The notes below the pieces were generated by a model, which worked only from the letters and a program-made list of their open reading frames with translations, did no database searches and was not told the origin of the DNA. Positions 10,901 to 22,900 of a DNA stretch of 64,000 nucleotides are shown here, piece by piece. Position 1 is the first letter of the stretch. Each line of letters starts with the position of its first letter. This DNA is from Dichetophora obliterata (Eukaryota; Arthropoda; Insecta; Diptera; Sciomyzidae). Where the stretch lies: assembly GCA_963920525.1 (NCBI GenBank), contig OY986438.1, positions 190,346,962 through 190,410,961 of the forward strand, read 5' to 3'. The position numbers and the translations under genes were made by a program.

Positions 10901-13900
10901 GGTGGGTACACGTTCCTATGATTTCTATGCTGAATGGTGGGTACACGTTCCTATGACTTCTATGCTGAACGGTGGGTACACGTTCCTATGACTTCTATGC
11001 TGAATGGTGGGTACACGTTCCTATGACTTCTATGCTGAACGGTGGGTACACGTTGCTATGACTTCTATGCTGAACGGTGGGTACACGTTCCTATGACTTC
11101 TATGCTGAACGGTGGGTACACGTTCCTATGACTTCTATGCTGAACGGTGGGTACACGTTCCTATGACTTCTATGCTGAACGGTGGGTACACGTTCCTATG
11201 ACTTCTATGCTGAATGGTGGGTACACGTTCCTATGACTTCTATGCTGAACGGTGGGTACACGTTCCTATGACTTCTATGCTGAACGGTGGGTACACGTTC
11301 CTATGACTTCTATGCTGAACGGTGGGTACACGTTCCTATGACTTCTATGCTGAACGGTGGGTACACGTTCCTATGATTTCTATGCTGAATGGTGGGTACA
11401 CGTTCCTATGACTTCTATGCTGAACGGTGGGTACACGTTCCTATGACTTCTATGCTGAATGGTGGGTACACGTTCCTATGACTTCTATGCTGAACGGTGG
11501 GTACACGTTCCTATGACTTCTATGCTGAACGGTGGGTACACGTTCCTATGACTTCTATGCTGAACGGTGGGTACACGTTGCTATGACTTCTATGCTGAAC
11601 GGTGGGTACACGTTCCTATGACTTCTATGCTGAACGGTGGGTACACGTTCCTATGACTTCTATGCTGAATGGTGGGTACACGTTCCTATGACTTCTATGC
11701 TGAACGGTGGGTACACGTTCCTATGACTTCTATGCTGAACGGTGGGTACACGTTCCTATGACTTCTAAGCTGAACGGTGGGTACACGTTCCTATGACTTC
11801 TATGCTGAACGGTGGGTACACGTTCCTATGACTTCTTTGCTGAACGGTGGGTACACGTTCCTATGATTTCTATGCTGAACGGTGGAGACATGTTCCTATG
11901 ACTTCTAACTGAACGGTGGGAACACGTTCCTATAACTACTAGCTGAACGGTGGAAACACGTTCCTATGACTTCTAACTACGTTTTAAAGGTGGAAACACT
12001 TTCGCTAGCTAGTCTCGACATGTGCACGCAGCCGCGCTTGCACCCAGACTGATTTTGGTATGCCAGCGAGTTGCCTTATATATGTTCTCGCTGTGTTCTG
12101 TTTCGCCGTTCATGTGTTTTGTTTTCCCTGCCTGTGTGTGTGTGACTGTGAACATGCCTTTGCATGTTTGTATGTGTATATTTATTATTTATTTACTTAA
12201 TTATTATTACTACAATGTATTTTTAATAATTTGTTATATTTTATACATTTTATGTATATAATAATTTTAATATTTACATTATATATTAAATTTAGTTAAA
12301 CTTATAAAACATATACAATTCATTTACATTTCATTTATCACTACATATCATTATGCATATCATTTGTGGGGCACAAATTGTACAACAATTTGTGTCCTCA
12401 CATCTATTATACAAAATTACATAATTCCGAAAATCTGACAACAGATTCGGATTCAGCGACAATAAAAAAATTTTGTTGGCAACCCTATATTGAATTTAAA
12501 AATTCTTAATTTAGATTCGAAATCAGCGACCCCCTGATGATGTTTAAAACTATTAGAAATACATATTATGAGGTGGCAACCTTATTATACAAAAATTACA
12601 TAATTTTGAAATTCTGATAATGGACTCGAATTCAGCGATCCATTTTTACCTTATACTCGCGCCAGCACCGAATTCGTAATAATAAAAAAATTAGGTGGCA
12701 GCCCTATCCACTATATGAATTTTAAAATTATGAATTCAGATTCGAAATCAGCGACCCCTAAAACTATAGAATGATGTTTAAACTCTTGAAAACTGTGGTA
12801 AACATTTAGGTAGTAACCCAAACCTCCATTTTAAATTTTAAAACTGTGACATTAAATTCGAAATCAAATCCGTTGTCAGAATTTTAAAACTACAAGAATT
12901 CGCAAAAATGCAAAAAAAAACTAGGTGGCAACTCTTCCATTGTAAATTTTTACATCAATACCGAAATCAGCTACCCCCTAAAACTGAAAACCACGGAGTC
13001 CAGAGAACCCTAAAAGTCCGATATTAAATTAACCTCAGACATGATATTGTATTTTAGAACTCTGATACGGGTAGGATTTTGTTGTCTTCTTTACAAGAAT
13101 CCGTAGACCAAAGTTTTGTAACTTTTTTGCTTGTTTGATTATGCTATTGGTCCAATTTATTTGTGAAAAAAAGTAATGGTTGATGTGATATAATTTTAAA
13201 GAAATACAATTAAGACTTCTGAGAGAATGCGTGTGAGAAAACTTTGAATGAAAATGTGCCACTAATTTTAAACCAATAATATATTATGCCAAACATTTTG
13301 TTTTATAAGATTTCTCTTAACTCTTCATGCTCTGCAGCAGAACGAAAAGTCGCGCAACAAACTACAAGTTAATGGCAACATTTCCAAGGAGTTACGCATG
13401 ATGGGTCACGTGGGTTCAATGAAGAACACATCGAAGTAAGTAGTTGATGTTTATAAACTTTGTTAAATGAAACATATTGATGCTGTTCGGTCGTGACTTG
13501 TCAGAATTGGTTTTGGTGAGAACACTGAGAGCTGTAAAGATCCTGAGGATGAGGTGAATGAGTATCTTATGCGTGCCATAGATGCACGTAGCATTGATCA
13601 TCTGCGCTCCGAACACTGTCAGTCGATGTTATTGTCCTTCAAGGATGCAGCATTGGAACGCAAGGTGAAATGTGGCAATACTTTGTAAAAATATGAGCGA
13701 TATTTACATTTTCAATTTTTTCCCACACACAGTATGCCAGCGAACCAGATCGCATGTTGAGCCTCTATTTCTACTGTAGTTTTGTTGTACTTCTGGCTAC
13801 AACGTTGATGCGGCATTTAATTTTTAAGTCGTAAGTAGCTGCTAAACTTACTTATTGCCAGAATATGAGAAACTTTTTTTCTAAATTGATATTCCATTTT

Positions 13901-16900
13901 TATCGTTCTTTTTCACAGCTACCTTTTAAGCGTGCTGCTCTCCAGTTTTGCCATTGTTGTATTGTTCTGCATCATTTTTCTGATTGCATGTCATGAACTA
14001 AACATCAAAGTGGGTAGTGCTGAATTTGTGCTTTTTTAACTCAGAAATACTCTATTGAATTTTTATTGTTTTTTATTTTTTATTTTTCTGATGTTATTTT
14101 AAAATGTTGTTTTATTTCTTTAGTTGCCACCTGCTGTCAAAAGGATTTCTGACCTTATTCATAGCAATCGCGTGATGTCACAATTTTTTGGTTTCTTTGC
14201 TGTGAGTTTGATTGCCTCAACAACAATACAGTCCATGGTGAGTAAGGACACTAACAAAAATAAGTACATAAAATGGATACTAAGATATTTAAATTATTTT
14301 ATTATTATAAATTTGTGCTTCAAGAAAGAAAGGTTCTTCAAAAAATCTGGCAACTAAATCATATGTACCTATATTTAGAACTTGATTTTTTTACTGTGTT
14401 CCGTTAAACCGCATTACAAACCTACAACAACAACTGTCGCATTGTTGACAAGTTTTCTCAGAGTGCTAAATAAAGAAATGTTCTAACCTTACAACCATAA
14501 AATCACCGCATAATTTGTCAACTGTGATCATTAACATAACTTAAAACTTCTTGCTCGTCTGTTTGTTCCGTCTGTAGCTGACATTGTTAGAATCTTATGG
14601 TATTTTACGGTTTTTTAAGTTTATTTACACCTTTTGTGATGAATGTGACGAGAAGTGAGTGGAATTAAGGAGGACGAGAAGTTACAACCGCAAAGTTGAA
14701 AATGTTAAAGTGTGGCTGAAAAAAGCAAATAAAACGAGAACAAAAATTTGGCAACATGCTTTTGTCTTGAAACAGGGGCGTTTTATGGTATCATGTTTAT
14801 AAAAGTCATATAGTTCTTTTAAATTTTTCTTGCTCATTTCTTCACTTTTATGACATTACTTTGGAACTGATTAATAAGAATCAATATTGCTATTGAAAAC
14901 ATTGACAACCAGTGTTGCGAAGTCATTGCTTTAAGCATTCCATCTAGTGTTTTCGATGTTGCAATTAAAGATCAGTTTCAGTGCTTTTCGATTATAAGCC
15001 TGAAAATATGAATTTGTAGCTTTAACTCCAAGCAATTAATGTGATTGGTAATAAATATGTTCTTTTTTACTATAAAATCCTTAAATTATAAAAAAAATTT
15101 GTAGAAAGTAGATATGCCAAATTCAAGAGACTCAAAAGATAAAATAAAATAAGCCACACGAGAAAACAGAGAGTCAAAACAAGCCGCAATACCATTATGG
15201 AATAACTCCCAAGTAAATGAAACTGAATGCATTATGTTGGCTTTGAAGTTGTTACATAAAAAAAATTATAAAATGAAATAACTCCCAACGGAAGTTTAAT
15301 TGAGGCATATTGTATTTTTTATTGGCATTAACAGTTGTTAAATTTTTTGTTGAAAGTAATTTAATTCAATTAAAATTACATTAATGTCATGTACAACAAT
15401 CAGTACTTCCATTGTACCAAATATTTTAATATTTTTTTTAGGACACGAAGAATATTTTTTACTCTTTCTAACAAATTCTGCTGGCAATAAATTACACCAT
15501 GTTACAAAAATGATTTTTTTTCCCATCCTATGAACCAAATGTACCATTTTGGAAAGGGAAAAAATAAAAACATACGTGTATCGTCCTTTTTCATGTACAC
15601 GTATATATTTCATATTTATTAGATATTAATTAGTACAATAAGATTCAGGAGATCTTTTAACAGTACAACAGAAAATTATATGCATAATCAACAGTTACCA
15701 TAGAATTGAATACTTAGAATAACATAAAATACTTAATATATAATTATTATTTTAATAGTGCAACAAATTTATATGTATAATCAACTGTCTACTTAAAATT
15801 TGACAACTTAAAATAACTAAAAATACCAGATATATTATTTATGATTTCAATAAATAGACAATCTTATAAATATAAAAACAAAGATGAAACATAGTAAGAA
15901 GACAAAATAAATAATTAGAAAAAAGAAGTAATAGATAGTTAGATGTTTGAAAAGTATAACACAACATAAGACTTGAATTTATTCGTGCTGACAATAGATT
16001 TTAAACTAGAAGGTAAAGAATTCCAGAGTTTGATGGCGTTGATGAAGAAAAGTCGCTTAGTATGTACTTACTTACTTACTTACTTAGTTGGCGCTACAAC
16101 CGTATGTCGGTCTTGGCCTCATCTAAGAATTTGCGCCAGCCATTTCTGTCTTTCGCTTGCTGGCGCCAGTTGGAAATTCCAAGCTTCATCAGGTTGTCCT
16201 CTACTTGGTCTTTCCAACGAAGATGCGGTCGTCCTCTTCTGCGTTGACCGCCGCTGGGTACTCTTCACTGGAGCATCGTCTTTCATGCGCTGAACATGAC
16301 CAAGCCAGCGAAGCCGCTCGATTTTAATGCGCTTGACTATGTCGATGTCAGCGTACAGCTCATACAGTTCATCATTCCACCGTATTCGGTACTCGCCATT
16401 GACGCAGATTGGTCCGTAGATCTTACGAAGAATCTTTCTCTCGAATGCTCCTAAAGTCTTTTCATCTAAACTGCTCAGCGTCCAGGTTTGTGATGCATAA
16501 AGTAGGACGGGCATGATGAGCGATTTATAGAGCGTGATTTTCGTTCGTCGAGAGAGGGCTCTGCTTCTCAATTGCCTACTGAGCCCAAAGTAACACCTGT
16601 TGGCAAGAGTTATTCTTCGTTTGATCTCAATGCTGATGTCGTTGGTTGAATTAATGCTGGATCCCAGATAAACGAAGTTCTTCACAACCTCGAATGAGGT
16701 ATTGTCAACGGTAACGTGGGTTCCAAGACGCTGGGACTGTTTGTTTGTTGACACTAAGTATTTCATCTTATCTGCATTCACTGACAGACCCATTCGACTT
16801 GACTCTCTTTCTAATCTGGAAAATGCTGCACTGACTTCGCGCGTATTATGGCCAATGATATCTATGTCATCAGCATACGCAAGCAGCATAACACTCTTGT

Positions 16901-19900
16901 AGAATATTGTGCCACTACGTCTCAGATCAGCAGCTCGGATGATCTTTTCCATCATTAGGTTGAAAAAGTCGCACGATAAGGAATCACCTTGTCTGAAACC
17001 TCGTTTGGTAATAAATGGTGGGGAGAGGTCCTTCCCGATTTTAACTGCGCTGCTGGTGTTGCTCAGTGTCATCCTGCAAAGTCGTATTAGTTTTGCAGGA
17101 ATACCAAATTCAGACATGGTGGAGTACAGGTGCTTCCTTATTGGGCTGTCGAAGGCGGCTTTGTAGTCGACAAAAAGATGGTGGGTGTCGACTTGTTTTT
17201 CTTGAGTCTTCTCCAAGATTTGTCGTAGCGTGAAAATCTGGTCGATGGTGGACTTTCCAGGTCTGAAGCCACACTGATAAGGTCCGGTCAGTTCGTTTAC
17301 AATGGGCTTCAATCTTTCACATAAAACGCTCGACAGGACCTTATATGCGATATTAAGAAGGCTTATCCCACGGTAATTGGCACAGATAGTGGGATCGCCT
17401 TTCTTGTGGATTGGGCAGAGCACACTGAGATTCCAATCGTTCGGAATGCATTCTTCCGACCATATTCTGCATAGAAGCTCGTGAATGCATTTAAGTAGAG
17501 CTTCGCCTCCGTTCTTAAACAGCTCAGCAGGTAAGCCATCAGCTCCCGCGGCTTTGTTATTTTTAAGCCGAGCTATAGCTGTCAGAACTTCATCATAGTC
17601 GGGCAGCGGAACCTCGACGCTGTCATCCGCAATTGGGGTTTCCGGAATATCATTTCTATTGGCGGGATTGTTGTCAGCGTCGCCATTTAGAAGTTTATAG
17701 AAGTGTTCCCTCCATAACGTCAGTGTACTCTGGACATCTGTCACTAGATTCCCGTTTTCATCCTTGCAGTAAGAGGCCCCGGTTTTAAAACCATCGGCAA
17801 GGCGTCTTATTTTTTCGAAAAATTTTCGGGCCTCATTCCTGTCACCATACATCTCAATCTTCTCCTGCTCGCGCTTTTCTGCCTCTCTTTTTTTCCGCCT
17901 GAAAATATGTCTCTCTTCCCTCCTCTTTTCTTTGTAACGCTCCTTAGCAGCGCGCGTTACAACCGACTGCAGGGTGGCTTTGTAGGCGGCGTCTTTCTCT
18001 GCAGTGGCGTCGCGACACTCCTGGTCGTACCACTGGTTTCGGCGAGGGCGTTGGTAGCCAATCACCTCTTCAGCAGCCGCACGCATGGAGTTGGAAATGT
18101 GTGTCCACTGCGCGCATATATCATCGATTGGAGGAGTGCTTTGAAGCAGGAGTGAGAGTCGAGTGGCGAAAGCATCGGCTGTCTGTTTCGATTGCAGCTT
18201 GTCGACGTCTAGCTTTCTCTGTGTAGGGTTGCGTGTATTCTTAGCTGCGCACAGACGTGTACGGATCTTGGCTGCAACAAGATAGTGATCCGAGTCAATG
18301 TTTGCACCACGGATCGTGCGTACATCCAATACACTGGAAGAGTGCCTTCCGTCGATCAAAACGTGATCAATTTGATTTTTTGTTTTTTGATCAGGGGACA
18401 TCCAGGTGGCTTTATGAATATTGAGATGCTTGAATCTAGTGCTACTTACGACCATGTTTCGTGCTGCGGCGAAGTCAATCAGCCTCATTCCGTTATCGGA
18501 GGTGTTGTCGTGGAGGCTGAACTTTCCGACTGTTGGACCAAAAATATTTTCCTTGCCCACCTTAGCGTTGAAGTCACCAAGCACGATTTTAACGTCGTGG
18601 CGGGGGCAGCGCTCGTAAGCATTTTCAAGGCGCTCGTAGAAAATTTCCTTGATCTCATCGTCCTTGTCTTCTGTCGGAGCGTGCGCACATATTAGGCTTA
18701 TATTGAAAAATCTAACCTTGATGCGGATTATGGCAAGTCGTTCGTTCACAGGTGTGAATCGCAGGACGTGGGGCCGTAGTCTCTTGCCAACTACAAATCC
18801 GCATCCAAACTCGTGCTTCTCCGCATGGCCGCTGTAGTAGATATCACAGGGTGCATGCCGAATGCAACCCTGTCCCTTCCATCGCATTTCTTGGATAGCA
18901 GTGATATCAGCTTTGTATCTTCCCAAGACATCAGTCAGTTGGATAGAGGCACCTTCCCAATTAAGGGTTCGGACATTCCAGGTGCATATCCGTAAATCAT
19001 TATCAGTTTTTCGTTTGCGGTAGTCGTCATCAGATTTGGGGATCAGTTTTCTTCTATTCTTTTGTGTTTTCATTGAAATGGGTTTTTACGGGTGGGCTTC
19101 AAACCCGACGCACAACCTATTTTAAGCTTAGTATGTAGGGAATTGAATTTAGGTATTATAAGGTTGTGTTTTCAAGTAGAAACACTGAAGCGTAACTTCT
19201 CATAGAGGTATGCGGGAGTTTTACAGGAAATTAATTTATGCAAAAATAAACAATTTCTGAGTAAGATATGATTGGAAGTATTAATTGTACAACAAGCCTC
19301 TTTTTTGTCTCAATCGGAGTAAATTTAGCAGACATTCGCAAGCATCGAAGCGTGTAGTAAACTCGTTGAACAATATTGTTAACATGATCAGAGGAAGTCT
19401 ACAGTCAATATAAAAACCTAAACTTTTAACTTTATCAACCATTAGTAGGCAATTATTACTTAAAAATATCGGTGGTATTTGTTGGTGGTCAAGTTTATCC
19501 CTGGAGATAGGAAGAACATATGATTTTTTGGCATTAAGGCATAGATCATTATCTGATGCCCACTTTGAGATTGCAGTTAGGTCTTCATTTAGTCTACAAC
19601 ATAAGTCCTCAACAAGTCCGATGCGATTGGATGTATATAGCTGAATATCATCAGCATTGCCATGCATTCTTACGTTATTGCACACTTTAAAAATATCATT
19701 AATAAAAATACTAAAGAGCAAAGGCCCAAGAATTGAGTCTTGGGGCACACCCATTTGAACATCGCTATAATCAGAAAAACAGTTGCCAATCTTTACTCTT
19801 TGCTTTCTTCCATTAAGATAGTTGGCAATAAAATTAAAAGCACTACTAGTAAAAACAAACATACACTTAAGTTTTTTAACTAAGTAAAAATGGTTCACAG

Positions 19901-22900
19901 AGTCAAATGCTTTAGAAAAATCGAAAAGACATAACAAAGTAATATGACCTGCATCATAAGATGAACGAATATCATCAAGAACTTTTAACGTTGCTGTTGC
20001 ACAGCTATGTCCGGATCGAAAGCCAGATTGGTATGGTGATAGGAGATTATTTGATTTTAAATACTGATTAATTTGGCCAGCCATAATAGATTCACAGATT
20101 TTTGAAAGAGCAGACAGAATACTAATGGGTCTATAATCTTTCATATCTGTTGATGCGTGAGTTACTTTAGAAATTGGTATAACTGTGGATAGTTTCCACG
20201 AAGATGGAAAACAAGAGGTAGTAAAGCAGTGATTTATTATGTGCGTCAATGGTTTTATAATAAAGAATTTTAATGAAATTTATTTATTTATTGATTTGAT
20301 TGCTAAACCTTAACAGGTTTTATAGCAAATTTAAAATTATAAAATAAGATTTTAACACAATTCAAAATAAAAAGTATGATTTTGATTGAAATCATGTATT
20401 ATTAACAAACCAAAAAGTTTTAATAAATTGCTTAAAGTATATAATTTTATTAAAGTATAAAAAATAACAAAAAAAAAAAAAAAAAAAGTCAAAATCGGTA
20501 ATCCCAGACAGCAAAGCAGGGTTGCGTTTTCAAGACAAACAAGGTCAAGTTAGCAACAATTTTGGTATCCGGCGGAGTCGTGTGATAAACAAGGTCACAT
20601 ACCCAATAAAACACCACTCCAATAGGTAAATATATAATATATATCGTTCTGTCTTCCTGAAGCCGGTGAGGTCCAGGCTTGACAGGGTGGTTACTCGACA
20701 AACTAGGTCAACTTCACCGAACCAGTTTTCATAAAATAAAGAAAACCAGTTGCGAACGCAGGCACCAAGACAAACTAGGTCTTATCGGCCACTCATATTA
20801 ATATATTACAAATCGATCTAACGTAGTGTTTCAAGAGGTAAAAAGACCCAAGACACCACGGTACCGTCGACAAGTGTAGTTACAATCATCATGAAGATAT
20901 AAGGCAACTGAAGATCCTAGGTTTAGGTCCATTCAGATTATTTAGATGTTTATTCACCAAAATTTTCCATGTTACGCTTAGGTCCATTTATCCATTTAGA
21001 TTGTTATATTAATGTGTTTACAAATCACCAGATGCATCAGATATATGTTTGAAAGAACTTTACATAATCAACGACGGTACTGCAGGTAATCTATAATTTT
21101 ATGTTTAATTGAGTCCATGGATTCACTTAAGGATATAACATCAGATACAAAATTAAAATCACCGCAAGCGCTTCTAAGAGGTTCATTTTGCAAATAATTA
21201 GTTCTACAAAAGTTCATGTGGATTAACTCAAAAGATCTTCTAGGACGAAGAGGAATATTAAAATATACTTTACTCAATAAATATGGACTGTTGACATATC
21301 CATGTAAAAGTTTTGTAATCCAACAAGCATTTATCATAATTCTCCGATTTTTTAAAGAAGGAAGATTTAAGAGTTGTAACCGATATTCATAAGATGGTAA
21401 GTGAAAATCAGTATTACAATAAAGATAGCTTAAGCAGAACAAAATAAATTGTTTCTGCACTGATTCAATGTCGTCTATGTAACAACCGTATCGTGGGCAC
21501 CAAACAACTGAAGCGTATTCTAAGATAGGCCGCACTAGAGACGTGAATAAGGTTTTCGTTATGAATGGATCATTAAACTCTTTTGCCCAACGTTTAATAA
21601 ATCCTAAAGTACTATTTGCTCTATTTATTATTTTATTTACATGAATATTAAAGCGTAGTTTAGGATCCATTGTAACTCCAAGATCATTGAAAATATCTAA
21701 GGACTCTAATGGGTAACCACAAATTTTGAAGGTACATTTAATTGGTGGTTTGCGCGAGAAAGACATATGCTTGCATTTCTTCATGTTGAGGTTCATACGG
21801 TTCGTTTTGCACCAGTTATAAAGATGATCAATGTCGGCTTGCAAAAATACAGCGTCATTATCATTTTTAAAAGAAAGGAAGAGTTTGACGTCGTCAGCAA
21901 ACATTAAGATGCTGGAATGCACTACGACAGATGGCAAATCGTTTATAAAAAGTAGAAACAGAAGGGGCCCAAGATGACTTCCTTGAGGTACTCCTGAAGT
22001 AACAGGAAACTCATGTGATTTATTGAGCTTAAAAATAACAGACTGTGTTCTATTGCTTAAGTAAGATTCAATCCACTTTACTAACGGTATAGGAAATCCA
22101 ACAAGATGTAATTTTAAGATCAATAGTTTGTGATTTACAACGTCAAAAGCTTTGCTAAAATCCGTGTAAATAACATCAGTCTGCATGCCTTTTCCAAAGT
22201 TTTCTATAGTTTTTGATGTAAATTCAAGAAGGTTAGTAACAGTGGATTTTCCAGAAAGGAATCCATGTTGGAAAGGAGACATTAAAGATTTAACGCAATG
22301 CGATAGTTGTGATGTAACAATTGCCTCTAAAAGTTTAGGCAAAGCACTTAATTTTGCGATGCCACGGTAGTTATCAATTAAAGACCTATTTCCGGATTTA
22401 TGCAGCGGAATGATAAATGAATGCTTCCAGGCTGCAGGAAAATAGCAGGATTTTAATGATGAAGTAAATAGTAAAGAGATTGGAGTTACTAATTCTTCAC
22501 AGCAGTATTTTAATATACATGAAGGTATGTTATCAGGACCACTTTTATATGATGTTTTAATATTTTTTAAAAATGATAAGACTGTGTTTGTGTCAATTAT
22601 TGGGAAATAAATATCCCCAGATTGAATATTGAAAGGATAACTTAAATAATCATAGGACGATGATGAATAAGTCGTCTTGAAAAAGTCAGCAAAAAGATTG
22701 CAAATACTATTATCATTATCAGACTCCACAGAATTATATTTCATAAAAGAAGGATAGGAATCAATCTTACGTTTTGTGTTAACAAAGTTCCAGAAGGATT
22801 TAGCATCAGATTTGATGTTTAATTTTACTTTTGTTAAGTAGATATTATAGGATTGTTTGCATAACTGTTGGTAACTGTATTTAATCGAGGTATAGCATCC

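Larger units (their letters stand above)
10043..13016. mobile_element. 3-kb inverted-repeat element carrying a minisatellite
   Basis: Termini are near-perfect inverted repeats: CTTTTAAGGGTTCTCTGG then ACTCCGTG at 10043-10068, against CACGGAGT then CCAGAGAACCCTAAAAG at 12992-13016. Internal flanks are also related in inverted orientation, through repeated blocks such as AAATCAGCGACCCC, GGTGGCAACTC and AATTTTAAAA (10130-10380 and about 12440-12980). The centre is the 35-bp array. No transposase frame was seen and no clear target duplication was found, so it looks like a non-autonomous fold-back type element. Confidence 0.72.

Noticed and set aside
10638..11990. CRISPR-like array of 35-bp repeats
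   Set aside because: Units are head to tail with no unique spacers, in a eukaryotic intron. It is a minisatellite.
12022..12261. 79-codon ORF beside the minisatellite
   Set aside because: No motif, low-complexity C-terminus (runs of Tyr and Ile from AT-rich sequence), no splice support.
20489..20701. 70-codon minus-strand ORF with a PGPHRLQED start
   Set aside because: Lies in the 3' part of LINE B amid recurring ACAAACAAGGTC words; no protein family resemblance.
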